A stretch of DNA of 64,000 bases from CAZYSK01 sp964649415 (GTDB taxonomy: Bacteria; Chloroflexota; Anaerolineae; B4-G1): NCBI GenBank assembly GCA_964649415.1, contig CAZYSK010000010.1:1-64000 (forward strand), given 5' to 3'. The translations under genes were made by a program, and so were the position numbers. The notes beneath the pieces were generated by a model that saw only the letters and a list, made by a program, of their open reading frames with translations, did no database searches and was not told the DNA's origin. Below, piece by piece: positions 24,512-32,632 of this stretch (its first letter is position 1; each line of letters starts with the position of its first letter).

Positions 24512-24534
24512 GGGCGCGGTCAGCGCGCTCCTAC
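24508..24534. repeat. Dispersed palindrome, GGGGCGCGG type, copy 2
   Basis: GTAGGGGCGCG and CGCGCTCCTAC form an 11-pair stem (one G/T wobble) around GTCAG. The TAG at 24509-24511 inside the element is the stop codon of the cytochrome gene, so the repeat has become the gene's 3' end. Confidence 0.8.
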
Positions 24535-24599
24535 ACACTACACAGCCGCCACGCCGCAGCCAAGGCGACGGGCGGCAGCCAAGGAATGAGGAGTAAACA

Positions 24600-24779
24600 A
24601 TGGAAGAACCCAAGAACTGGTGGAAGTGCTCTAGCTGTGGCTACACACTGCAGGCTCCAACCCCTCCCGAGGTCTGCCCGAGCTGCAAGCAGAACTGTGC
24701 CTTCATGGACGCCACCTGCTATACACCTGAGTGCGGGGGGCCCGGCAACCTGGATCCACAGATTGGGTCGAAGCGCTAG
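24600..24779 (+). CDS. Small rubredoxin-like zinc/iron knuckle protein
   Basis: A 59-residue protein with C-S-S-C-G-Y near residue 10 and C-P-S-C near 26, the two knuckles of a rubredoxin fold in shortened form, then four more cysteines (C33, C40, C45 and nearby) in the tail. It resembles the rubredoxin-like domain found in rubrerythrins and in small proteins next to flavodiiron genes. GAGGAG lies 9 bases before the ATG. Iron binding and electron transfer are likely but zinc binding cannot be excluded. Confidence 0.8.
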   Translation: MEEPKNWWKCSSCGYTLQAPTPPEVCPSCKQNCAFMDATCYTPECGGPGNLDPQIGSKR

Positions 24780-24986
24780 ACAAGCATGCAGCCAGCATCA
24801 CGGCACTCGCAGCGGGCCTTCCCAGAGCGTCAATCTGGCGAGCATCCACTTGGATGGCGGAAAGCCTGCCTGACCCCCGGAGACACGGCACACCTGCGCG
24901 ACCGGGCGCGAATCCTAGCATCCTCGCGTGGCACTGCCCGATCCATGCTGTCCGGCGCTGCCTGGCCTGAAGGCAATTCGGGGCTA

Positions 24987-25010
24987 CAAGGGCACGGTGA
25001 CCGCGCCCCG
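24987..25010. repeat. Dispersed palindrome, GGGGCGCGG type, degenerate copy 3
   Basis: GGGCACGG-TGA-CCGCGCCCC keeps most of the stem with one mismatch. It abuts a second palindrome type at 25010. Together they occupy the 319-base gap 24780-25098, in which I see no gene and, further right, only short ACCARCCT-like direct repeats (about 25049-25072). Confidence 0.55.
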
Positions 25011-25041
25011 ACCCTAAAGGTTTTCTGAAACCTTTAGGGTC
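25010..25041. repeat. Dispersed palindrome, CTAAAGGTTT type, intergenic copy
   Basis: GACCCTAAAGGTTT and AAACCTTTAGGGTC form a perfect 14-pair stem around TCTG. A close relative with a 16-pair stem lies inside a coding sequence at 40426-40461. Confidence 0.85.
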
Positions 25042-25098
25042 TCAGATCACCAACCTACCAGCCTACCAACTCACTTACAGGAGGCCAAGAACGCGTCT

Positions 25099-28000
25099 AT
25101 GAGCCTCTGTGGAAGAGCACGGCGGCCGCGCCTCTACGTCTCTTCGCCGAGATGTGGTGCTCAGTCTGTGTGGGGTGACTGGCAGGTTTCTCTGCTTTCT
25201 GGTAAGATATCACAGGTATCGGCGCTCCAGGACCCCATCGTGAGTCTGCCGGTTTCACCAGGTCTAGGGATGGACAGATTCGGACGGATGGACAAGGAGA
25301 ACACCCAAACCAGGTTAATCCAGGAGGTGATGCTGGGAACCGCCTCGACGCTCGACTTCAGCGTGGCGCTTGAGCGGACCGTGAAGGCATTGCACCGCGC
25401 GATGCAGATCGAGCATCTGGGCTTCCTGCAACCCGACAACCATGAGGCCGGTGCGGGTAACCTGCGTCCGCGTTCCCACCCGAACGAGCTGGTATCTCAT
25501 CCCTCACTGGCCGGTCCGGCGAGGGCCGCCTTCCGGCTTCCGGTCCAAGGCAGCCTGACCGGACAGGTCTTCCGCACTGGTCAGCCGGTGCTGGTGCCAG
25601 ACCTGGCACAAGTACCCACGTGTTCCGAACAGAGCCTCGGGGTTCGCTCCGCGCTGATCGTCCCAGTACGCGTTGGCGACCGCATCGCCGCAGTGCTGTA
25701 CGCAGACAGCAGACAAATCGGCGCTTTCGGCGAAGACGAGCTGCGCCTATTCACCGCGATCGGCGGCCAATTGGGCGTCGCACTGGAAAACACACGGCTG
25801 TTCACCTCACTTGCCCACGAAAAGGAACGGCTGGATCTACTACTCCGCCTGAGCCATCGTCTATCCGAGAGCCTGGACGTGCACGAAGTGGCACAGCGCG
25901 CGCTCGATGACCTGTGCGCGGTCGTGGGGGCGAAGCAGGGCGTCGCGCTGGTATGCGAGCCAGGCGACGAATACATGCACCTGGTCGTCATATCTGGATA
26001 CACGACGGAGTCCGCAGAGGCGCTCGACCAGCGGCTCGGACTGCGCATCGGAGACGGCATGGTTGGATGGGTAGCAGCGAAGCGGCAATCGGCACTGGTG
26101 AACGACGTGACAGTGGACGAACGATGGCAACCAGTGCCCATCCTGGACGAGTGGGTCCGCTCAGCCATCGCCGTGCCCCTACTGAGCGGGGACGAACTGG
26201 TGGGAGCATTGGGCATCTACAGCGACCGGGTGCACGCGTTCAACGAGGAGCATCGTCTGCTGGTCGAGTCCGCCGCCGCGACGATTGCCGCCGCGGTTGC
26301 CAATGCCCAGCTATACGAAGCCGAACGGAACCGGCGACAAGAGGCAGAGATGCTGCGCGATGCAGCATTGGCCCTGACCGCCGCGATGGATCGAAACGAG
26401 GTCGTCGAGCGCATTCTGGCCCGGCTCCAGGAAGTGGTGCCCTACGACACCGCCTCCGTTCAATTGCTGAGAGGGGATCGTATGGAGATCGTGGGCGGGC
26501 GCGGTTTCCCCAATCTGCCCGAGCTGATGGGTGCCACGTTCCCCGCAGACGGCCAGAATCCCAACAGCGAGGTGATCCGCACGCGCGCGCCCGTTATCGT
26601 GGCGGACGCGCCGACCGTCTACGCGGCGTTTCGGCGCGAACCCCACGCTCCGGCCCGCATCCGGTCCTGGCTAGGCGTACCCATGCTGGTCGGCGAACGT
26701 CTGGTGGGAATGATCGCACTGGACAAACACGAGGCTGGATTCTACACTCACAGGCACGCCCGCCTGGCCGAGGCGTTTGCCGCCCAGTCCGCCATCGCCA
26801 TTGAGAAGAGCCACCTCTTCCAGGCGGAACGCGAGCAACGCGAACTGGCCGAGGCCTTGGAGGAGGCTGCCGCCGCCGTCAGCAGCACATTGCAGCTTGA
26901 CCAGGTCCTCGACCGCATCCTGGAACAGGTGGCACGGATTGTCGCCGGAGACGCCTTCAATGTTATGCTGATAGAAGGCAATACCGCTCGCCTGGTTCGC
27001 TGGCGGGGCTACGATCACCTGAATTCAAGCGACGTCGCTAACGGGTCCACAGTCAACGTCCCCGGTGTCCAAGACACCACGATCCCCATCGCCAAGTATC
27101 CCTCTCTGCACGATATGATGCAGACCGGGGAACCGGCCGTCATTCCAGATACCACCACTGATCCCAACTGGATTCCGCTACAGGACGGTGAATGGCGTCG
27201 CTCCTACGTTGCCGCCCCGATCCGGGTGAGGAATCGGACTGTTGGTTTCCTCAACGTCAACGGGACGCGACCCGGCCAGTTCGGCCCAGCCGACGCCCGG
27301 CGACTGGCAGCCTTCGCGCATCACGCCGCCACCGCCGTTGAGAACGCCCAGCTCTATCGCGAGCTTGGCACCCGCGCTGAGCAGTTGGAGCAGCGGGTAC
27401 AGAAACGCACAGCCCAGCTTGAGGGCCAGTACGCGCGCCTGGAGGCCATTCTCGACAGCGCGACTGATGGCATTATCGTCACCGACGCCGATGGCCAGAT
27501 CATACAGACCAACCCGATTGCGAAAGCGTGGCTGACCCAGACTCTCTCTCCCGAGGACGCGTCCACGCTACGCAGGACGGTGCGCCACCTGGCAAGACAG
27601 GCCAAGAAACGGCCCGAGGCAGTGGTGGAGATGACCGGTTTGGACCTGGAGCTCAAAGCCGCCCCTATCTCACGATCGGGGATGGAGGAAGCGCTGGCCG
27701 TGGTGGCGGTCCACGACGTCAGTCACCTGAAAGCGCTGGATCGCGTCAAGACGCGCTTCGTCTCCAGCGTATCCCACGAACTACGCACCCCCATCACGAC
27801 GATCAAGCTGTACGCGTCACTGCTGCAAGACACGTCGCCAGAGACAGCGGAGTGGAAGAAGTACCTGGATGCGCTGGCGCAGGAGGCAGACCGGCAGGCT
27901 CGGTTGGTGCAGGACATCATACAGATCTCTCGCATTGACACCGGGCGACTTGAGATGAGGCCTCGCCTGGTCTCGTTGAACGGGCTGACAGATGAGACCG

Positions 28001-28455
28001 TCGTCAATCACCGGCGCCTGGCGAACAGGCGCGGGGTAGAACTGGAGCATCGTCCGGCAGCACCGGGTCCAGAGACACTGGTGGACGCGGGGCGCATGAT
28101 GCAGGTACTGAACAACCTGGTGGAGAACGCCACTCGCTACACACCGAAAGGGGGCAAGGTAGTGGTCTCCACAGGGAAGCAGGAGGCGGAAGGGCGACTC
28201 TGGGCCACGGTGACCGTAGCAGACACGGGAATCGGAATCCCGGAAGAGGAGTTGCCCCACATCTTCGAGAGATTCTTTCGAGGCAAGGTACCCCGGCAGA
28301 TGCAGACGCCGGGCACTGGATTGGGATTGGCAATTGCTAAAGCGATTGTGGAGCTGCACGGGGGACGCGTGACGATCGCGAGTCAAGTGGACGTAGGCAC
28401 CACCTTCACCGTCTGGCTTCCCCTCGCCAAACGAACACTGGAGGAAGAAACATGA
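25099..28455 (+). CDS. Cytoplasmic histidine kinase with four GAF domains and a PAS domain
   Basis: As drawn the protein has 1118 residues. After a weak N-terminus come four GAF domains (about 75-240, 250-405, 420-580 and 590-760), a coiled coil, a PAS domain (about 785-885), HisKA with H893 in S-V-S-H-E-L-R-T-P, and HATPase with D-T-G-I-G-I and G-T-G-L-G-L-A-I. No membrane helices are present. The first 57 residues look non-conserved, and ATG 25270 or 25288 is a realistic start; AGGAGG is 14 bases before 25099, too far for comfort. The stop overlaps the next gene (ATGA), so the kinase and the following receiver-kinase act together. Multiple GAFs next to redox genes make a redox or gas signal plausible but unproven. 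Confidence 0.85.
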   Translation: MSLCGRARRPRLYVSSPRCGAQSVWGDWQVSLLSGKISQVSALQDPIVSLPVSPGLGMDRFGRMDKENTQTRLIQEVMLGTASTLDFSVALERTVKALHRAMQIEHLGFLQPDNHEAGAGNLRPRSHPNELVSHPSLAGPARAAFRLPVQGSLTGQVFRTGQPVLVPDLAQVPTCSEQSLGVRSALIVPVRVGDRIAAVLYADSRQIGAFGEDELRLFTAIGGQLGVALENTRLFTSLAHEKERLDLLLRLSHRLSESLDVHEVAQRALDDLCAVVGAKQGVALVCEPGDEYMHLVVISGYTTESAEALDQRLGLRIGDGMVGWVAAKRQSALVNDVTVDERWQPVPILDEWVRSAIAVPLLSGDELVGALGIYSDRVHAFNEEHRLLVESAAATIAAAVANAQLYEAERNRRQEAEMLRDAALALTAAMDRNEVVERILARLQEVVPYDTASVQLLRGDRMEIVGGRGFPNLPELMGATFPADGQNPNSEVIRTRAPVIVADAPTVYAAFRREPHAPARIRSWLGVPMLVGERLVGMIALDKHEAGFYTHRHARLAEAFAAQSAIAIEKSHLFQAEREQRELAEALEEAAAAVSSTLQLDQVLDRILEQVARIVAGDAFNVMLIEGNTARLVRWRGYDHLNSSDVANGSTVNVPGVQDTTIPIAKYPSLHDMMQTGEPAVIPDTTTDPNWIPLQDGEWRRSYVAAPIRVRNRTVGFLNVNGTRPGQFGPADARRLAAFAHHAATAVENAQLYRELGTRAEQLEQRVQKRTAQLEGQYARLEAILDSATDGIIVTDADGQIIQTNPIAKAWLTQTLSPEDASTLRRTVRHLARQAKKRPEAVVEMTGLDLELKAAPISRSGMEEALAVVAVHDVSHLKALDRVKTRFVSSVSHELRTPITTIKLYASLLQDTSPETAEWKKYLDALAQEADRQARLVQDIIQISRIDTGRLEMRPRLVSLNGLTDETVVNHRRLANRRGVELEHRPAAPGPETLVDAGRMMQVLNNLVENATRYTPKGGKVVVSTGKQEAEGRLWATVTVADTGIGIPEEELPHIFERFFRGKVPRQMQTPGTGLGLAIAKAIVELHGGRVTIASQVDVGTTFTVWLPLAKRTLEEET

Positions 28456-29615
28456 GCGGACAGCGCATCCTTGTCGTCGAGGATCACGAACCGTTGCTGG
28501 CAGCTATCCAGGGCATACTGCAAGGAGAAGGCTATGATGTGTTCACCGCTACCGATGGGGCACAGGCATTGCAGGAAATGGAGCACGTCTGGCCTGACTT
28601 GATCGTGGCGGACATCATGATGCCCAGAATGAACGGGTATGCTTTCTACGAAGCGGTCCGCGCGCGACCCGAGTGGGTGCCCATTCCCTTTATCTTCCTG
28701 ACTGCGAAGGCCGAGAAAGAGGATGTGCTAAAAGGCAAGGAACTAGGGGCAGAGGATTATCTGACCAAGCCCTTCGATCCCCAGGAGCTGTTGGTGGCAG
28801 TCCGCAGCAAGCTCAGGCGTGCCCATGCCATTCAGAGAGCCTCGGAAGCGAAGTTCCACGAGCTCAAGCAACAGATCGTCAACGTCTTGGGCCACGAGCT
28901 GCGCACGCCTCTCACGTACGTACGCGGATACACCGAACTGGCACTGGAAGAAGTCCCCACCCTGACGCCCGAAGATCTCCACGACTTCCTGGTGGGGATC
29001 AAGCGCGGCACAGACCGGCTGAACCGGCTGGTGGAGGATCTCATGTTCCTGATCCGGCTAGACACCGGCCGAGCCGCAGAGGAATACCATATGCTGGCCG
29101 GTACCTACCGGCACTTGACTCTGGTGTTGGACAGCGTGATTCGACAATACAAGGAGCAAGCTGAGGCGCAGGGTGTAAGACTGGAGGCAAGGATATTGCC
29201 CGAACTTCCCCCGGTGAAGCTATGCGAGCCCTTCTTCATGGACGCCCTGGGCCGGCTGATTGATAACGGCATCAAGTTCTCTCGCGGTGAGACGAAAGTG
29301 GTCACGGTGAGCAGCCAGGTTCTGGACGAGGCCGGAACTCCATGGCTAGAGGTGTCCGTGACCGACCATGGGGTAGGTATCAAGGAGCAAGACCTACCTG
29401 TCCTCTTCGAACGGTTCCGCCAGATCGGCAGAGAGCAGATGGAGCAGCAGGGCGCTGGTCTGGGTTTGGCGATCTCCCAGGAGTTGATCCGCCTGCACGG
29501 GGGAAAGATCACTGTGGAGAGCACACCGGGAGCAGGCAGTACATTCGCCATCCGGCTGCCCGTGGTTGAAACGAAGCTGCCGCCAGACAACCCATTCAGT
29601 GCGCCAACCGGATAA
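28452..29615 (+). CDS. Receiver-histidine kinase hybrid
   Basis: The 387-residue protein begins with a receiver (E10-D11 pocket, phosphoacceptor D54 in V-A-D-I-M-M-P, K-P-F-D switch lysine) and continues directly into HisKA (H148 in L-G-H-E-L-R-T-P) and HATPase. The C-terminus is a short proline-rich tail. Its ATG overlaps the stop of the four-GAF kinase. An N-terminal receiver on a kinase usually means that phosphotransfer from the partner kinase sets its activity. No DNA-binding output is encoded nearby. Confidence 0.9.
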   Translation: MSGQRILVVEDHEPLLAAIQGILQGEGYDVFTATDGAQALQEMEHVWPDLIVADIMMPRMNGYAFYEAVRARPEWVPIPFIFLTAKAEKEDVLKGKELGAEDYLTKPFDPQELLVAVRSKLRRAHAIQRASEAKFHELKQQIVNVLGHELRTPLTYVRGYTELALEEVPTLTPEDLHDFLVGIKRGTDRLNRLVEDLMFLIRLDTGRAAEEYHMLAGTYRHLTLVLDSVIRQYKEQAEAQGVRLEARILPELPPVKLCEPFFMDALGRLIDNGIKFSRGETKVVTVSSQVLDEAGTPWLEVSVTDHGVGIKEQDLPVLFERFRQIGREQMEQQGAGLGLAISQELIRLHGGKITVESTPGAGSTFAIRLPVVETKLPPDNPFSAPTG

Positions 29616-29699
29616 AGCCAGCAAGGGGCGCTGTCCGGACACCTCCCTTCAGCGAGGGCACTCCGGCCAAGCGCCACGTGACTGCAATGAGGAGGCAGT

Positions 29700-29990
29700 A
29701 TGACAGACGCAAGAGGAAGTATCCCAGGATCACGCAACGAACACCACGTCGCCTTCTATGGCCTGTCCACGTGCATTTGGTGTAGACGAACCCGACAGTT
29801 CCTGGAAAGCGAGAAGGTCGAATTCGAGTATGTGTACGTAGACCTGCTTCACGGGCAGGAGCGAGAAGAGACTGTCACGACAATAAAGCAATGGAACCCC
29901 TCCGTTTCTTTCCCCACCATCGTGGTAGACGACGAAAGGTGCGTCGTGGGGTTCAAGCCGGACAAGCTCAAGGAGGTCTTGGAGCTATGA
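29700..29990 (+). CDS. Glutaredoxin-like thiol protein
   Basis: A 96-residue thioredoxin-fold protein with a C-I-W-C redox site at residues 25-28, the cis-proline in S-F-P-T-I-V-V near 75, and a V-G-F-K-P helix start typical of NrdH/glutaredoxin-like proteins. GAGGAGGCA precedes the ATG. The stop overlaps the ATG of the FTR-like gene (ATGA). This coupling suggests that the FTR-like protein reduces this disulfide, so the true reductant may be an iron-sulfur protein rather than glutathione. Confidence 0.9.
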   Translation: MTDARGSIPGSRNEHHVAFYGLSTCIWCRRTRQFLESEKVEFEYVYVDLLHGQEREETVTTIKQWNPSVSFPTIVVDDERCVVGFKPDKLKEVLEL

Positions 29991-30502
29991 GCACAGAGGA
30001 CGTGATCCCATCAGAGAGCGTGGACGCTCTCTACGAACGACTAGACCGAGAAGCGGAGGCCTCAGGCTACCACCTGAACCCGGACCAGGAGTTCACGCGG
30101 GGACTATTGAAGGGGCTGCTCACCAACCAGGGCCGCTACGGTTACTGGGCCTGCCCGTGCAGGCTGGCGACAGGCGACAAGCAGAAGGACCTGGACATCA
30201 TCTGTCCATGCGACTATCGCGACGCCGACTTGGTCGACTGGGGGGCATGCTACTGTGCCCTGTATGTCTCCGAAGAGGTTCTGGAAGGCAAGCGCGAGGT
30301 CCACTCCATACCGGAACGCCGCCCACCGGAGGGCCAGCGTCCCCAGGATCGCCCCTCTCGTGCGTCCGAGCAGCCCGATAAAGCCTCGGACGTTCCCGTC
30401 TGGCGTTGCCGTGTGTGTGGCTATCTCTGCGCGCGCGAGAAGCCCCCCGGCATCTGCCCCATCTGTAAAGCCAAGCGGGACAGGTTCGAGCAGTTCTGGT
30501 AG
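29987..30502 (+). CDS. Ferredoxin-thioredoxin reductase catalytic domain fused to rubredoxin
   Basis: The 171-residue protein has an FTR catalytic domain with C-P-C (56-58), C-P-C (73-75) and C-Y-C (88-90), the pattern that binds the active-site [4Fe-4S] cluster next to a redox disulfide. A proline-rich linker leads to a rubredoxin-like domain with C141, C144, C157 and C160. FTR domains of archaea and some bacteria act without the plant variable subunit. The fused rubredoxin could feed one electron at a time to the cluster, replacing ferredoxin. The substrate is probably the glutaredoxin-like protein whose gene overlaps. The TAG stop is followed in the same frame by 50 more codons of ferritin-like sequence. 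Confidence 0.9.
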   Translation: MSTEDVIPSESVDALYERLDREAEASGYHLNPDQEFTRGLLKGLLTNQGRYGYWACPCRLATGDKQKDLDIICPCDYRDADLVDWGACYCALYVSEEVLEGKREVHSIPERRPPEGQRPQDRPSRASEQPDKASDVPVWRCRVCGYLCAREKPPGICPICKAKRDRFEQFW

Positions 30503-30655
30503 ATCGAGGAGCAGCAGGCGATCAAGGACTACGCCGCTCAGATCGCCGAGATCATGGACGACGAGGAGACATTGGACTTGCTGGAGGAACACCTGCGTGA
30601 CGAGATTCAGCACGCCAGGTGGATGAAGGCACAGATCGCTGTCCTGAGCAGGTAG
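30503..30655 (+). pseudogene. In-frame ferritin-like fragment after the amber stop
   Basis: Directly after the TAG of the FTR-rubredoxin gene the same frame stays open for 50 codons. It encodes helices resembling the last two of a rubrerythrin/ferritin bundle: E-E-Q-Q-A-I-K-D-Y-A-A then L-R-D-E-I-Q-H-A-R-W-M with the E-x-x-H ligand motif. There is no start codon or ribosome site of its own near the beginning. It is a remnant of a ferritin-like gene whose 5' half is lost, or a read-through extension. Confidence 0.6.
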
Positions 30656-30700
30656 GAACACAGCCAGGCAAGAGGCGAGACATAGGAAGAAGCGAGTGTC

Positions 30701-31429
30701 GTGAACAAGTCAGAAGTCGGAGATACATTTCAGCAGAGCACGAAGTACCGGCGTGGCCAACTGCCGGGTGGCGGCCTGGATTGGGAGCACAAGCCTGCGA
30801 CCTACAAACGCTATGCCTCGGCCCCCAAGGTGGCGTTGAGTCCCCCGCAGACCGAGGGCGGCGCGCCTCTTTGGGAGGCGGTCAGCCAGCGACGCAGCGT
30901 ACGACGCTTCCAGGACAAATCGCTCCCGGAAGCGGCACTCTCTCAACTGCTGTGGGCAGCACAGGGCATCACTCGAATCGGGCGGGGGGTCGGGTTTCGC
31001 ACCGTCCCGTCCGCCGGGGCTCTGTATCCGGTGGAGACGTACGTCGTTGTGCACGCAGTAGAGGGAGTCGAATCCGGCGTGTATCACTACGCCGTCGAGC
31101 ACCACGCCCTGGACCAACTTAGAACAGGCGACTTCCGGACGGACGTCGCCCGAGCGGCCCTTGACCAGGACATGGCCTATCGGGCAAACGTCGTCTTCGT
31201 CTGGACGGCGGTGTTCGAGCGCTCGAAGTGGAAATACCGGCAGCGGGCGTACCGGTACATCTACCTGGACGCCGGTCACATCGCTCAGAACGTCGCTGTG
31301 GGGGCCTGGGCGCTGGGCCTGGGCAGTTGCCAGATCGCGGCGCTGTACGACGACGAGGCGAACGCGCTATTGGGGGTGGACGGTATTGAGGAGAGCACCA
31401 TCTACATGACCGTGGTTGGAGCGCCGTAG
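30701..31429 (+). CDS. SagB/ThcOx-type nitroreductase-family oxidoreductase
   Basis: A 242-residue FMN-dependent nitroreductase-fold protein. The signature parts are R-R-S-V-R-R-F near residue 66, P-S-A-G-A-L-Y-P-V-E-T-Y near 105, the Y-L-D-A-G-H-I-A-Q-N helix near 185 and G-L-G-S-C-Q-I near 205. SagB proteins include the azoline oxidases of peptide natural-product clusters, but no SagC/SagD cyclodehydratase or precursor peptide is seen here, so it is probably one of the many stand-alone members with unknown substrate. The GTG start has AAGAAGCGAG upstream; no ATG fits. Confidence 0.85.
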   Translation: MNKSEVGDTFQQSTKYRRGQLPGGGLDWEHKPATYKRYASAPKVALSPPQTEGGAPLWEAVSQRRSVRRFQDKSLPEAALSQLLWAAQGITRIGRGVGFRTVPSAGALYPVETYVVVHAVEGVESGVYHYAVEHHALDQLRTGDFRTDVARAALDQDMAYRANVVFVWTAVFERSKWKYRQRAYRYIYLDAGHIAQNVAVGAWALGLGSCQIAALYDDEANALLGVDGIEESTIYMTVVGAP

Positions 31430-31487
31430 TGGCGCGGCTCCCGCATCCCTGTGGATCCACTCCAAAACCAGGTCAGGAGGATTGCCG

Positions 31488-31922
31488 ATGGGAGAGAGCG
31501 TCATCGTCCGTCAGAACAACAGTTTCGAGACCGAAATCCTCGCCAGGGATCCCCACAACCCTGACGATCCCGAGTTCTATTCGGTTGACCACATGCATCA
31601 ACTGACGCCCTACGGCATGCTGTTGGCGGGCCTTGGGTCGTGCACGGCCATCGTACTGCACACCTACGCCCACCACCACGGAGTGGAACTCCAAGAGGCG
31701 GAGCTGCACCTGGAGTATGACCGGGTCTTTGCGGAGGACTGCGAGGAATGCGAGGGCATCGAGGAGTACCGAGAGCAGATTGAGACCGAGATCGTGCTGC
31801 GCGGCCCACTGATGCCTGAGGAACGGAAACGGCTCTTCGCGGTCTCCAAGCACTGCCCGATCCACAAAATGCTCAAGCACGGCATCGAGGTACACTCGCG
31901 TCTGGCGACGGAGATGGAATGA
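31488..31922 (+). CDS. OsmC/Ohr-family peroxiredoxin-like protein
   Basis: The 144-residue protein has the two conserved redox cysteines of the OsmC family, C52 in L-G-S-C-T-A and C123 in K-H-C-P-I-H. Family members reduce organic hydroperoxides, usually with a dihydrolipoyl or thiol donor. An additional D-C-E-E-C pair near residues 84-88 is unusual and could bind metal or serve as an internal thiol reductant. AGGAGG sits 7 bases before the ATG at 31488; the open frame upstream is not conserved. Confidence 0.9.
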   Translation: MGESVIVRQNNSFETEILARDPHNPDDPEFYSVDHMHQLTPYGMLLAGLGSCTAIVLHTYAHHHGVELQEAELHLEYDRVFAEDCEECEGIEEYREQIETEIVLRGPLMPEERKRLFAVSKHCPIHKMLKHGIEVHSRLATEME

Positions 31923-32015
31923 CCGAATTACCCAACCCCCGGACGCACGACCAGTGTGCGCGCGATCCACACTTTCCGAAGTAACCCAAAAGACAAGGGA
32001 AAGGAGACTGCACAG

Positions 32016-32564
32016 ATGGACTGGAACACACCACAAGGCGTCCTGCGACGCGGGATGAGCATCGAGCGAGACGGATACGGTTTCTACACGCTGGCTGCTG
32101 AGCGTGCATCGGACAAGCACGGCAAGGCGATGTTTCTCGACTTAGCCGCTCAAGAGGGAGAGCACCTGAAGCTGCTGCTGGCTGAATACCAAGCCCTGGA
32201 AGAAGGGCGGGGCTGGCTGCCCTACGAGGACGCCATGCAGACAGATTTCCCGCTGGACCCCTCGAACCCAGACCTGCCAGGTGAGGAGCCGCCAGAGCCC
32301 AGCCCTGTCTTCACGCCCGACCGAGCGGTGTCCTTGGAAGGCGACATCGCAGCCTTGGAGTTCGGGCTGGAGACGGAGCGCTTGTCCCGAGAGCTCTACG
32401 CCAAGGCCGCACAGCAAGTGGACGACGCGCACGCTCGCGAGGCCTACGAGTTCCTGACCAAGCAGGAGGAACAGCACTACCAACTCCTGCACAACACCCA
32501 CGAGTATCTCACCCAGAACAACACGTGGTGGGATAGCGACGAGTATCCCTTCTTCACCGGGTAG
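32016..32564 (+). CDS. Rubrerythrin-like ferritin-fold protein
   Basis: A 182-residue four-helix protein with ligand motifs E-R-D-G-Y near residue 17, A-A-Q-E-G-E-H near 49, E-F-G-L-E-T-E-R near 123 and Q-E-E-Q-H near 155. It lacks a rubredoxin domain. A proline-rich loop (about 80-100) joins the two helix pairs. The aromatic tail (W-W-D-S-D-E-Y) resembles that of the protein at 19137. Probably a peroxide reductase of the same stress system; it has no encapsulin-loading tail. AAAGGAGA precedes the ATG. Confidence 0.87.
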   Translation: MDWNTPQGVLRRGMSIERDGYGFYTLAAERASDKHGKAMFLDLAAQEGEHLKLLLAEYQALEEGRGWLPYEDAMQTDFPLDPSNPDLPGEEPPEPSPVFTPDRAVSLEGDIAALEFGLETERLSRELYAKAAQQVDDAHAREAYEFLTKQEEQHYQLLHNTHEYLTQNNTWWDSDEYPFFTG

Positions 32565-32632
32565 GCGAGGACGGTGTCATCCCGACATACTTGAGAGCAC
32601 CACAGACGTACCGTCGCGAAAGGAGCGCAAAA

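Noticed and set aside
30500..30502. TAG read as pyrrolysine
   Set aside because: No pyl genes are in the window, the preceding rubredoxin domain ends naturally at this point, and the downstream piece is only half a ferritin fold.
30701..31429. Azole-peptide biosynthesis cluster because of the SagB-type gene
   Set aside because: No cyclodehydratase, leader peptide or exporter is nearby; stand-alone SagB-like oxidoreductases are common.
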